A DNA stretch of 64,000 nt, taken from positions 3,477,001-3,541,000 of the forward strand of contig NZ_CP121650.1 of assembly GCF_029714405.1 (NCBI RefSeq), written 5' to 3'. Below the pieces are notes generated by a model. It was given only the letters and a program-made list of their open reading frames with translations, had not been told where the DNA came from and ran no database searches. The position numbers were made by a program, and so were the translations under genes. Below are positions 37,292 to 45,094 of the stretch, in pieces (positions within the stretch are counted from its first letter, which is position 1; every line of letters begins with the position of its first letter). Source of the stretch: Bradyrhizobium sp. CB82. GTDB lineage: Bacteria; Pseudomonadota; Alphaproteobacteria; Rhizobiales; Xanthobacteraceae.

Positions 37292-37993
37292 GTGAAGCTG
37301 GAAACCCTGCACGAACTCAATGCCGAGCGCGCCGCGCGGCGGCCGGTCATCCTCGTCACCGATACGGAGAGTGGCGAGCAGCGGCTGGTGAAGGCCGGAG
37401 ATTTTGCCAAGGATCCGCTGCGCGCCGAGCTGGAAAAGCAGCTCCGCATGGGCAAGAGCGGCAATGTCGAGGTCGGCGGCAGGAAGCTGTTCCTCAACGT
37501 CTATGCGCCGACCGCGAAGATGGTGATCATCGGCGCCGTCCATATCAGCCAGGCGCTGGCGCCGATGGCGCGCTCGCTCGGTTACGACGTCACGGTCGTC
37601 GATCCCCGCACGGCCTTTGCGAGCCCCGAGCGCTTTCCGGACGTGCCGCTGATCGCGGAATGGCCCGACGTCGCGCTGCCGCCGCTCAACATCGACCGCT
37701 ACACCGCCTTCGTCGCGCTGACGCACGATCCCAAGATCGACGATCCCGCGCTGCTGCACGCCTTCGAGCGCGACTGCTTCTATATCGGCGCGCTCGGCTC
37801 GCGGAAGACGCACGCCAAGCGCGGCGACCGGCTACGGGCGCAGGGCGCAAAGGACTCTGATATCACCCGCATCCACGCGCCCATCGGTCTTGCAATTGGC
37901 GCGGTCTCGCCGTCGGAGATCGCGGTGTCGATCATGGCCGAGATCACGGCGGTGCTCCGCCTGCCTCCGAAAGAAAAAGAAGAAGCGGCATGA
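37292..37993 (+). CDS. XdhC Rossmann-domain protein, 233 aa
   Basis: Starts at GTG 37292 and carries the C-terminal XdhC Rossmann domain: MVIIGAVHISQALAPMARSL, VVDPRTAFASPERFP, FVALTHDPKIDDPAL and YIGALGSRKTHAKR. The late IHAPIGLAIGAVSPSEIAVS is also typical. With the preceding gene it makes a split XdhC/CoxF. It overlaps the next gene by four bases (ATGA). Confidence 0.88.
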   Translation: MKLETLHELNAERAARRPVILVTDTESGEQRLVKAGDFAKDPLRAELEKQLRMGKSGNVEVGGRKLFLNVYAPTAKMVIIGAVHISQALAPMARSLGYDVTVVDPRTAFASPERFPDVPLIAEWPDVALPPLNIDRYTAFVALTHDPKIDDPALLHAFERDCFYIGALGSRKTHAKRGDRLRAQGAKDSDITRIHAPIGLAIGAVSPSEIAVSIMAEITAVLRLPPKEKEEAA

Positions 37994-39594
37994 AGTTCGG
38001 CCCGGCGAGTCCGAAGGATGCGATCGGCGGTGTGACCGTCCACACCCTGCGCCAGGGTCCACTGGTGCTGAAGAAGGGCACGACGATCGGGCCTGCCGAG
38101 GTCGAGGCGCTTACACGCGCCGGCATCAAGGACATCGTCGTGGTGCGCATGGAACAGGGCGACGTCTCCGAGGACGTCGCGGCTGCCGGCATTGCAGAGG
38201 CCGTCGGCGGCGAGGGCATCCATGTCGAGCGCGCCTTCACCGGCCGCGCCAATCTGTTCGCGGCGCGCCCGGGCGTGCTGGTGATCGATCGCGCTGCGGT
38301 CGACCGCATCAACAATGTCGACGAAGCCATCACATTTGCAACACTCTCTGCCTTCAAGCCGGTGGTCGAAGGCGAGATGGTCGGCACCGTCAAGATCATC
38401 CCGTTTGGCGTTGAAGGAACGTTGCGCGATGCCGCGGTGAAGGCGGCCGGCCGCGAGGTGCTGCGCGTTGCGCCCTACGTGATCAAGCGCGTCGGCGTGG
38501 TCTCGACCCTGCTCCCGGGGTTATCCTCCAAGGTCGTCGACAAGACGCTGCGCGTGACCGCCGAGCGGCTCGCGCCCGCCGGCGCGACCATCATCGCGGA
38601 GCGGCGGGTTCCGCACGAGGAGACGGCGCTGTCGGCTGCGATCAGGGCGCTGCTCGGCCTCGGCGCCGAGCTCGTCATCGTGTTCGGCGCCTCCGCAATC
38701 GCCGATCGTCGCGACGTGATCCCGGCTGCCATTACCGAGATCGGCGGCGCGATCGAGCATTTCGGCATGCCCGTCGACCCCGGCAATCTGCTGTTGATCG
38801 GGCGCGCCGGCGGGGTGCCCGTGCTGGGCGCGCCGGGCTGCGCACGCTCGCCGGTCGAGAACGGTTTCGACTGGGTGCTGATGCGGCTGCTTGCCGGCAT
38901 CAAGGTCACGCGCGCCGAGCTGATGGGCATGGGCGTTGGCGGCCTCCTGATGGAGATCGTCACGCGGCCGCAGCCGCGCGCAAAACCCGAGGCCGAAGGC
39001 AACAGCCACGTCGCGGCCATCGTGCTCGCCGCCGGGCGTTCGACCCGGATGGGCGGACCGAACAAGTTGCTCGCCGAGCTCGAGGGAAAGAAGCTGGTGC
39101 AGATCGCGACTGAACAGGTGCTGGCCTCGAAAGCGTCCGAGGTGATCGTCGTAACCGGCCACCAGGCCGAGCTGGTCGAGCAGGCGCTTGCCGGGTTGAA
39201 GGTGAAATTCGTTCGCAATCCGGATTTTGCCGGCGGCATCGCGAGTTCAGTCAAGGCCGGCATCGCGGCCGTGCCGGAGACCTGCGACGGCGCGCTGGTC
39301 TGCCTCGGCGACATGCCGCTGATCGATGCTGGTCTGATCGACCGCCTCATCGACAGTTTCGCGCCCGACCGAGGCAACCTCATTGCGGTGCCCGTGAGCG
39401 AAGGCCGCCGCGGCAATCCGGTGCTGTGGTCGCGCCGCTTCTTCAGCGAATTGATGACGCTCGACGGCGACATCGGCGCGCGCCACCTGATCGCCAAGCA
39501 TGCCGAAGTCGTGGCCGAAGTGCCCGTCGACGGCGAGAGCGCCTTCCTCGACATCGACACCCCGCAGGCACTGGAAGCGGCAAAACGCGGATAG
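37990..39594 (+). CDS. Molybdopterin-binding domain fused to MobA-like nucleotidyltransferase
   Basis: A 534-residue two-domain protein. Residues 1 to about 335 resemble the MoeA/MogA-type molybdopterin-binding module (ELVIVFGASAIADRRDVIPA, VDPGNLLLIGRAGGVPVLGA). From about residue 340 a MobA/MocA nucleotidyltransferase follows, with the signature VLAAGRSTRMGGPNKLLAEL and LVCLGDMPLIDAGLIDRL. It probably makes the cytidine dinucleotide form of the cofactor used by the xanthine oxidase family. It overlaps xdhC by four bases and ends the cluster. Confidence 0.88.
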   Translation: MKFGPASPKDAIGGVTVHTLRQGPLVLKKGTTIGPAEVEALTRAGIKDIVVVRMEQGDVSEDVAAAGIAEAVGGEGIHVERAFTGRANLFAARPGVLVIDRAAVDRINNVDEAITFATLSAFKPVVEGEMVGTVKIIPFGVEGTLRDAAVKAAGREVLRVAPYVIKRVGVVSTLLPGLSSKVVDKTLRVTAERLAPAGATIIAERRVPHEETALSAAIRALLGLGAELVIVFGASAIADRRDVIPAAITEIGGAIEHFGMPVDPGNLLLIGRAGGVPVLGAPGCARSPVENGFDWVLMRLLAGIKVTRAELMGMGVGGLLMEIVTRPQPRAKPEAEGNSHVAAIVLAAGRSTRMGGPNKLLAELEGKKLVQIATEQVLASKASEVIVVTGHQAELVEQALAGLKVKFVRNPDFAGGIASSVKAGIAAVPETCDGALVCLGDMPLIDAGLIDRLIDSFAPDRGNLIAVPVSEGRRGNPVLWSRRFFSELMTLDGDIGARHLIAKHAEVVAEVPVDGESAFLDIDTPQALEAAKRG

Positions 39595-39610
39595 CGGCGC
39601 TGTAGATGCG

Positions 39611-39644
39611 TGTAGTGGGTTAGCCGAAGGCGTAACCCACTACA
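39611..39644. repeat. Perfect hairpin downstream of the cox cluster
   Basis: Arms TGTAGTGGGTTA and TAACCCACTACA (12 of 12 paired) flank a loop that itself pairs GCC with GGC. A GTGGGTTAxCC...GTAACCCAC repeat is widespread between rhizobial genes. It could end transcription of the cox cluster, but there is no T-run. Confidence 0.75.
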
Positions 39645-39690
39645 GTCTTCACGGAAACCAAAGCGGTGGGAAGCTGATCGCTTCGCTCGC

Positions 39691-39876
39691 CTACTTCTTG
39701 GTGCTTGACAATTTCTCGCTGCCGGCAGCCTTCAGATCGACGCCGCCCTTCGTCAGCTTGGCCTTGTCGCCGCTGTTAAACGTGAACGTGTCGGCGCCCG
39801 CGCTGATGCCGTTCCAGGCGACCGCTTCGAATGTATATTTCGTTCGTCCGATATGCCTTTCCAACCACTCGTTCAC
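39691..39876 (-). CDS. Orphan coding remnant or small protein, about 61 aa
   Basis: On the minus strand a GTG at 39876 opens a 61-residue frame with good GC-rich third positions and protein-like composition (YTFEAVAWNGISAGADTFTF; GDKAKLTKGGVDLKAAGSEK). The frame is open further upstream, but there it overlaps the DUF4189 gene and loses coding character. It may be the C-terminus of a decayed gene. No family recognised. Confidence 0.3.
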   Translation of the reverse strand: MNEWLERHIGRTKYTFEAVAWNGISAGADTFTFNSGDKAKLTKGGVDLKAAGSEKLSSTKK

Positions 39877-39936
39877 CAAGTGGAAACGAGCCGCGCTTAG
39901 AGTCGCCCGCACCTGCCTGGGGGGAGGGGAATTTCC

Positions 39937-40326
39937 ATGGCTTCCAACGTCGTCGCGCGCCGTTGCGCGGTGTTTTTCTTTGGGCTGAGCGTTGCCGTGG
40001 CGGGAGCGCGCTACGTCACAGACGCGCACGCCGCCGGCGCCTTCGCGGTCGGCAAATGTGGCGCCTACGGCCATGCCTATGACTTTCCCGGCGAAGCCGC
40101 GGCGCGGGCAGCAGCACAAAAGCAGTGCAAGGGCGAGTGCACGACTGTGACCATGAAGCGCGCCTGTGCCGCGATGTCAGTCGATCTCGCCAACCCCTGC
40201 GGCGCCTATGGCTATGCCGTGAAGCCGAAGATCTCGACCACGCTCAACGCCGCTACGCGCGAATGCTACAAATATGGCGGCAAGGAATGTGTGATCCGCG
40301 CCTGGGCCTGCGACGCCAAGGGGTGA
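39937..40326 (+). CDS. DUF4189-domain secreted protein
   Basis: A 129-residue protein with a signal peptide (hydrophobic residues 10-25, cleavage near DAHAAG) and a Cys-rich DUF4189 domain: GKCGAYGHAYDFPGEAAARA, QCKGECTTVTMKRACAAM and CGAYGYAVKP. Six or more cysteines suggest disulphides in the periplasm or outside the cell. ATG 39937 has GGGGAGGGG close upstream. Function unknown. Confidence 0.82.
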   Translation: MASNVVARRCAVFFFGLSVAVAGARYVTDAHAAGAFAVGKCGAYGHAYDFPGEAAARAAAQKQCKGECTTVTMKRACAAMSVDLANPCGAYGYAVKPKISTTLNAATRECYKYGGKECVIRAWACDAKG

Positions 40327-40338
40327 TCTCTCCTCTGC

Positions 40339-40429
40339 CATTCCGGGCGCGCGTAGCGCGAACCCGGAATCTTGTGTCATAAAACCTCTGGATTCCGGGC
40401 CTGCGTTTTCGACGCGCCCCGGAATGACG
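40339..40429. repeat. Palindromic intergenic repeat
   Basis: Two nested hairpins: CATTCCGGGCGCGCGTAGCG with a GAACCCGGAATC arm, then GATTCCGGGC with GCGCCCCGGAATGACG. Outer ends match the repeats at 35628 and 53051. Confidence 0.75.
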
Positions 40430-40443
40430 CGTGAGGGGCACAG

Positions 40444-40854
40444 ATGCAGTTCGACACCAAGATCGCCGTCGTGATCCGCAACGACCTTCAGACCTGGCAG
40501 AAGCTCAACGTCGCATCGTTCCTCGCTGGCGGCATCGCCGCTGCCTTTCCCGAATGCATCGGCGAGCCCTACGAGGACGCCTCGGAGACGAAATATCTTT
40601 CCCTGATCGGCCAGCCGATCCTGATCTACGGCGCCGATGGTCCGGCCTTGTCCCGCGCGCTCGATCGCGCGCTGTCGCGCAACGTCACGCCGGCGGTCTA
40701 TACCGAGGAGATGTTCGCGACCACGCACGATGCCGCCAATCGCCAGGCGGTGAGGGCGGTCAGCCGTGCCGATCTCAATCTCGTCGGCATCGCGATCCGC
40801 GCCGAGCGCAAGGTGGTCGATAAAATTGTCGACGGCTTGAGGTTCCACAGCTGA
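40444..40854 (+). CDS. DUF2000-family protein
   Basis: A 136-residue protein of the DUF2000 family ([63 protein letters not shown]). The fold is related to peptidyl-tRNA hydrolase II-like proteins, but no function is established. It sits alone between a repeat and the alcohol dehydrogenase. Confidence 0.82.
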   Translation: MQFDTKIAVVIRNDLQTWQKLNVASFLAGGIAAAFPECIGEPYEDASETKYLSLIGQPILIYGADGPALSRALDRALSRNVTPAVYTEEMFATTHDAANRQAVRAVSRADLNLVGIAIRAERKVVDKIVDGLRFHS

Positions 40855-41003
40855 CGCTGTCGGCGCGTTCACGCGAAATTGCTGTCACTGCTTTGATACT
40901 GCTGCTTCGCCGTGCGCAAACATTGTGCCGTTTGACGTCAATCAAGGGCGCATCGCGCGCGGTCACTAGTCTGCCTTTCGCGCAAATGCAAAGGAGCAGA
41001 CCG

Positions 41004-42029
41004 ATGCCGACCATGAAAGCCGCCGTCGTCACCAAGCTTGGCAAGCCGCTCGAGATCCGGGATGTGCCGGTGCCACAGCCGGGTCCCGGTGAGGTCCTGG
41101 TCAAGGTGAAGGCTTGCGGGGTCTGCCACACCGACCTGCACGCCGCGTCCGGCGACTGGCCGGTCAAACCGGTTCCACCCTTCATTCCCGGTCATGAGGC
41201 CGCCGGCACCGTCGCGGCGCTCGGACCCGGCGTCACCAACCTCAAGGTCGGAGACGCCGTCGGGGTCGCATGGCTGCACGATTCGTGCATGCACTGCGAA
41301 TATTGCGAGACCGGCTGGGAGACGCTGTGCGAACACCAGCACAATACCGGCTACAGCGTGAATGGCGGCTTTGCCGAATACGTCATCGCCTCTGCGGCCT
41401 TCGCGGCGAAGCTGCCGGCCAATATCGATTTCGCCGGCGTTGCGCCGATCCTGTGCGCCGGCGTGACGACCTACAAGGGACTTAAGGAGACCGAGGCGCG
41501 GCCCGGCGAGTGGGTGGTGATCTCGGGCATCGGCGGTCTCGGCCACGTCGCGATCCAATACGCCAAGGCAATGGGGCTCAAGGTTGCCGCGATCGATATC
41601 GCAGAGGACAAGCTCGCGCTGGCGCGCTCGATCGGCGCCGACCTCGCCGTCAATGCGCTGAATGCCGATGCCGTCGAAAAAGTGCTGGCCGCGACCGGGG
41701 GCGGGGCGCATGGCGTGCTGGTAACCGCAGTCTCGACGGCCGCCTTCGCGCAGGCGCTTAGGATGGTGCGCCGGAAGGGCACCGTCAGTCTCGTCGGTCT
41801 GCCGCCCGGGGAATTCCCGACCCCGATCTTCGACGTCGTGCTGAAGCGCATCACCGTGCGCGGCTCGATCGTCGGCACCCGCAGGGATCTCGACGAGGCG
41901 ATCGCCTTTGCAGCCGACGGGAAGGTGCACGCCGAAGTCACCAAGGTGCCGCTCGCCGAGATCAATACGGTGTTCGACAAGATGAAGGCCGGCAAGATTG
42001 ACGGCCGGATGGTGCTCGATTTTGGCTAG
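41004..42029 (+). CDS. adhP: Zinc-dependent alcohol dehydrogenase
   Basis: A 341-residue medium-chain dehydrogenase: catalytic zinc ligands in [11 protein letters not shown] and PGHEAAGTV, structural zinc cysteines in [17 protein letters not shown], and the NAD site [18 protein letters not shown]. It oxidises primary alcohols to aldehydes with NAD. ATG 41004 has AAGGAG upstream and gives the normal MPTMKAAVV start. It is close to E. coli AdhP in layout. Confidence 0.9.
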   Translation: MPTMKAAVVTKLGKPLEIRDVPVPQPGPGEVLVKVKACGVCHTDLHAASGDWPVKPVPPFIPGHEAAGTVAALGPGVTNLKVGDAVGVAWLHDSCMHCEYCETGWETLCEHQHNTGYSVNGGFAEYVIASAAFAAKLPANIDFAGVAPILCAGVTTYKGLKETEARPGEWVVISGIGGLGHVAIQYAKAMGLKVAAIDIAEDKLALARSIGADLAVNALNADAVEKVLAATGGGAHGVLVTAVSTAAFAQALRMVRRKGTVSLVGLPPGEFPTPIFDVVLKRITVRGSIVGTRRDLDEAIAFAADGKVHAEVTKVPLAEINTVFDKMKAGKIDGRMVLDFG

Positions 42030-42076
42030 AGCGTTGTGAGGCGAGGTTTGAGTGCTGCCACGAAAGAGGTGCGCTC

Positions 42077-42204
42077 CCTCTCCCGCTTGCGGGGCGCTTG
42101 TGGGGCGGTGCTGGGGTGGGGGTGCTTGCGCAATCGACAATCCCGACGCGGAGAGAGCCCCCGACCCGGCGCTTCGCGCCGACCTCCCCCGCAAGCGGGA
42201 GAGG
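42077..42204. repeat. Long inverted repeat with 18-base arms
   Basis: Arms CCTCTCCCGCTTGCGGGG (42077-42094) and CCCCGCAAGCGGGAGAGG (42187-42204) are perfectly complementary around a 92-base centre. This CTCTCCCGCTTGCGGG repeat is common in Bradyrhizobium intergenic DNA. It lies between convergent adhP and the GFA gene. Confidence 0.8.
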
Positions 42205-42265
42205 TGAAGCGAACTCGTGGCCAAATTGTTGGTACCAAAAGGCCGCGCGCTCTGGCGCCGGCGCC

Positions 42266-42679
42266 TCACGCCGGCGGCATGGCCTCGAACTTCGGCAGGC
42301 TCGGATCGAGGTGATCCCAGCCGTGTCCGCGCGCGGCGTAAGTGACCACCTGCGGCTTGTAGCGGGCCGGCTCGTCGAGGCTCGCGGCGCGGATGGTGAA
42401 GATGTCGGGCATCGCGGCGAAGGTCATGTAAACCGGCAAGCCGCACACGGAGCAGAAGGCGCGCGTCTTCACGTTGCCACTGTCGCCGACCATGTCCCAT
42501 TGCTTTGCCTCGCCTGTCAGCGTGACGCCGGGGCGCGCGAAGGTGAGGTACGAGCCGTGGCCGGTGCCGCTTTCACGTTGACAGTCCCGGCACTGGCAGT
42601 GGTTGGCGAAGAGGGGCTCACTGGCAATCGAATAGCGGATCGCGCCGCAGGCGCAGCCGCCGGTATAGGGCTTGGTCAT
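42266..42679 (-). CDS. GFA/CENP-V-family zinc protein
   Basis: A 137-residue protein of the glutathione-dependent formaldehyde-activating family. The zinc cysteines are in GGCACGAIRY, NHCQCRDCQRESGTGHGSY and RAFCSVCGLPVY. Members bind glutathione or are simply zinc proteins, so a role in formaldehyde handling cannot be claimed. It is third in the ArsR-SRPBCC-GFA run. Confidence 0.85.
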   Translation of the reverse strand: MTKPYTGGCACGAIRYSIASEPLFANHCQCRDCQRESGTGHGSYLTFARPGVTLTGEAKQWDMVGDSGNVKTRAFCSVCGLPVYMTFAAMPDIFTIRAASLDEPARYKPQVVTYAARGHGWDHLDPSLPKFEAMPPA

Positions 42680-42694
42680 CGCGATATCTCCTGC

Positions 42695-43156
42695 TCACTC
42701 TTCGCCGCTGATCTCGCCGAGCTGGCGGACGACCTTCTTCCAGCCACCGCTCATGACGTTGTAGGCGGAGTCGTTCCTGGGCATGACGAAGCCCGCATGA
42801 ACCAGGCGGATCCGCGTGCCAGCTTCGACGGGGGTGAGGGACCACGTCACGACGGTGTCAAGCGGCGCGCCGTAGCCGGTGTTGCGTTCGTCGCCGCCCT
42901 TCCAGGCGTAGACGAGGCGCCGGTTCGGCACGACCTCCAGAACCCGACAATGGATGACGCCATCCCACGCGCCTCCCGGAGTGGTCTGGAACGTGAAGTG
43001 GTTTCCTTCGGTGGCTTCAAAACCGGTCGGCGGCATCAGCCAGCGCGCGATCAACTGCGCGCTCGTCAGAGCCTTCCAGATCGTCTCGGTCGCGTGAGGG
43101 AAGACCTCGTCGATGACGATGTCCTTGGTCTGGGCTTTCAACTCCGCTGCATTCAC
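42695..43156 (-). CDS. SRPBCC/AHSA1-family protein
   Basis: A 153-residue START-like protein of the AHSA1 group: VIDEVFPHATETIWKALTSA, LIARWLMPPTGFEA and the C-terminal GGWKKVVRQLGEI helix. Such proteins frequently follow ArsR genes. Its start overlaps the ArsR stop by four bases. It may bind a hydrophobic ligand. Confidence 0.87.
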   Translation of the reverse strand: MNAAELKAQTKDIVIDEVFPHATETIWKALTSAQLIARWLMPPTGFEATEGNHFTFQTTPGGAWDGVIHCRVLEVVPNRRLVYAWKGGDERNTGYGAPLDTVVTWSLTPVEAGTRIRLVHAGFVMPRNDSAYNVMSGGWKKVVRQLGEISGEE

Positions 43157-43488
43157 TGGTCGATCTCCTTCAAGAGCTCACGCAGATTGTGGAAACGCTC
43201 GCGCCAGAAGACGCCGTAATGATCCATCCACTCGACGAGAGGCTCGAGACCTTGCGGCGCGGCTCGGTAATAGACGTTGCGGCCCTCCGCGCGCTCGGCG
43301 ACGAGACCGGCCTGCTTGAGGGATTTCAGGTGCTGCGAGATTGCGCCCTGGGTCACGCCGCTGCCGCGCGTCAGCTCCGCGACGCTGATCTCCTTGCTCT
43401 CGAAGACGCGCTCGAACACGGCGCGGCGGGTCGGATCGGCGAGAGCGCGCATGACGGTGGTGACGGGGTTTGGGGCGGCTTCAAGCAT
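43153..43488 (-). CDS. ArsR-family transcriptional regulator
   Basis: About 111 residues of an ArsR winged helix: MRALADPTRRAVFERVFE, SVAELTRGSGVTQGAISQHL and SLKQAGLVAERAEGRNVYYR. No metal-binding cysteines, so it is probably not a metal sensor. I favour the ATG at 43488, which lies at the predicted transcription start; an ATG at 43494 is the alternative. Two 16-base operator repeats cover its promoter, fitting autorepression. Confidence 0.88.
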   Translation of the reverse strand: MLEAAPNPVTTVMRALADPTRRAVFERVFESKEISVAELTRGSGVTQGAISQHLKSLKQAGLVAERAEGRNVYYRAAPQGLEPLVEWMDHYGVFWRERFHNLRELLKEIDQ

Positions 43489-43497
43489 GATCATTCA

Positions 43498-43531
43498 ATT
43501 AGTACATACTAATGCATTAGTCAATACTAAT
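43498..43531 (-). promoter_or_regulatory. ArsR operator: two 16-base palindromes over a promoter
   Basis: ATTAGTACATACTAAT (43498-43513) and ATTAGTCAATACTAAT (43516-43531) are near-identical palindromes two bases apart. On the minus strand a -35 TTGACT sits at 43524-43519 and, 17 bases on, a weak -10 TAATTG at 43501-43496. The predicted +1 falls at about 43489, next to the ATG. Confidence 0.75.
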
Positions 43532-43563
43532 TCGTCGCAATAGCGATCGGGCGAATTGAACGC

Positions 43564-43592
43564 TTGACTATGACTGACTAGTCAGTCATAAA
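43564..43592 (+). promoter_or_regulatory. TetR promoter with a 22-base perfect palindrome in the spacer
   Basis: A -35 TTGACT (43564-43569), a 17-base spacer and a -10 CATAAA (43587-43592). The spacer and its edges form a perfect 22-base palindrome at 43569-43590, core ATGACTGACTAGTCAGTCAT. A repressor bound here would block RNA polymerase. The +1 would be at about 43599, the first base of the start codon. Confidence 0.75.
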
Positions 43593-43598
43593 TGCCGA

Positions 43599-44294
43599 AT
43601 GACGAAGAAGCCGACCAAAGCAGCCTTGCCGTCAGCAACCGGCGCCAAGGCCAAGATGCCCGAAGCCAGCGAAGAGGCTGCGGCTCCCGCTTCGAACCGC
43701 GCCGCGCGCGCGGCGGAGCGGCGCGCTGCGATCGTGGAGGCGGCGCTGGAGGAATTTATCGCGCGCGGCTTCGCGGCGACGCGGCTCGATGACATCGCGA
43801 AGCGCGCGGGCGTCGCCAAAGGCACGATCTACCTGCACTTCAAGGACAAGGAATCCATGTTCGAGGAGCTGGTGCGCATCGTCATCGTGCCGGTGGTCGA
43901 GCGGCTTACCACGCTGCCGCCGCCAACCGGCTCGGTGCGCGACCTCGTCGAAGCCTTTGCGACCAACTTCCTGAAGGAGGTTGCGAACACTAGGCGTGGC
44001 GATCTCGTGCGCCTGATCGTGGCGGAGGGGCCGCGCTTTCCGGCCGTGGCCGACTTCTACTATCGCGAGGTGGTGTCGCGCGGGATCGCCGGCATGCGCG
44101 CGCTGATCGAGCTCGGGATCGCCCGCGGCGAGATCCGCGAGAAGAACCTGGCGCGCTTTCCGCAGATCCTGGTCGCGCCGGCGCTGACCGCGGTGATCTG
44201 GCAGAGCCTGTTTGCGCGGCACGCGCCGCTCGATGCGCAGGCGATGCTGCGCGTCCATCTTGATCTGATTTTCGGCGAACGGAGGACGACATGA
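43599..44294 (+). CDS. TetR-family regulator of the adjacent exporter
   Basis: A 231-residue TetR regulator with a Lys/Ala-rich N-terminal extension of about 40 residues, then the HTH (FAATRLDDIAKRAGVAKGTI, YLHFKDKESMFEEL) and a TetR_C ligand domain. It overlaps the HlyD gene by four bases, so it is the first gene of the exporter operon. There is no ribosome site between the operator and the ATG. It probably represses its own operon in response to an exported compound. Confidence 0.9.
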   Translation: MTKKPTKAALPSATGAKAKMPEASEEAAAPASNRAARAAERRAAIVEAALEEFIARGFAATRLDDIAKRAGVAKGTIYLHFKDKESMFEELVRIVIVPVVERLTTLPPPTGSVRDLVEAFATNFLKEVANTRRGDLVRLIVAEGPRFPAVADFYYREVVSRGIAGMRALIELGIARGEIREKNLARFPQILVAPALTAVIWQSLFARHAPLDAQAMLRVHLDLIFGERRTT

Positions 44295-45094
44295 GGTCGT
44301 CGCAAGCAGTTTTTGCATTTGCAGTGGTCGCTGTGCTCGCAACCGGGCTTGCGGGCTGCAAGGAACAGCGCGACCCTGGCTTCCAGGGCTGGGTCGAGGC
44401 CGACATGATTTTCGTCAGCCCCGATGAAGCGGGGCGTGTGACCAAGCTCAACGTCCGCGAGGGCGAGGAAGTGAAAGTCGGCGATGCCCTCTACTCCGTC
44501 GATGACGATCTCCAGCTCGCCGATCTCAACCAGAACAAGGCGACGCTGGCAAATGCGCAGCAGACCTATGATCGCGCGGCTTCGCTCAGCAAGACGGGCT
44601 CGGGCACGCAGGCCAATCTCGATTCCGCGGTCTCCGCCTTGCGGGTCGCGGAGGCGCGCGTTGCGACCTCGGAGACGCGGCTGGCGCGGCGAAAGGGTTT
44701 TGCGCCGGTCGCCGGCACGATCCAGCAGATCTATTTCCGCGAGGGCGAGATGGTGGCCGCGCAGCGGCCGGTGCTGTCGATCATGCCGCCCGGCAACATG
44801 AAACTGCGCTTCTTCGTGCCGGAGACCGAGCTGCCAAAGCTTGCGATCGGCGACCAGGTGAGGGTGGTCTGCGACAATTGCGCGGCCGATCTCACCGCGA
44901 AGATCTATTTCATCGCGACCACGGCCGAATACACGCCGCCCGTCATCTACAGCCTCGATGAGCGCAACAAGCTCGTCTATTTGATCCAGGCGCGGCCCTC
45001 GCGGCCCGATGCGCTGCGCGTGGGGCAACCGATCGACGTCTATCTCAATCCCAAGTCTTCTGAAATCAAGACTCCGATAGCGGACAAGCGATGA
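44291..45094 (+). CDS. HlyD/YbhG-like periplasmic adaptor, lipoprotein
   Basis: A 267-residue membrane-fusion protein. The N-terminus carries a lipobox (LATGLAGC), so it is likely a lipid-anchored adaptor. The biotinyl-lipoyl-like half (GRVTKLNVREGEEVKVGDAL), a coiled-coil hairpin (about residues 75-125) and the second half (GTIQQIYFREGEMVAAQRPV) are evident. It would link the ABC-2 exporter to an outer-membrane channel. It overlaps the ATPase start by four bases. Confidence 0.88.
   Translation: MRSSQAVFAFAVVAVLATGLAGCKEQRDPGFQGWVEADMIFVSPDEAGRVTKLNVREGEEVKVGDALYSVDDDLQLADLNQNKATLANAQQTYDRAASLSKTGSGTQANLDSAVSALRVAEARVATSETRLARRKGFAPVAGTIQQIYFREGEMVAAQRPVLSIMPPGNMKLRFFVPETELPKLAIGDQVRVVCDNCAADLTAKIYFIATTAEYTPPVIYSLDERNKLVYLIQARPSRPDALRVGQPIDVYLNPKSSEIKTPIADKR

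Noticed and set aside
43153..43488. Arsenic or metal resistance operon because of the ArsR regulator
   Set aside because: The ArsR protein lacks metal-binding cysteines and its neighbours are SRPBCC and GFA proteins, not arsenic genes.
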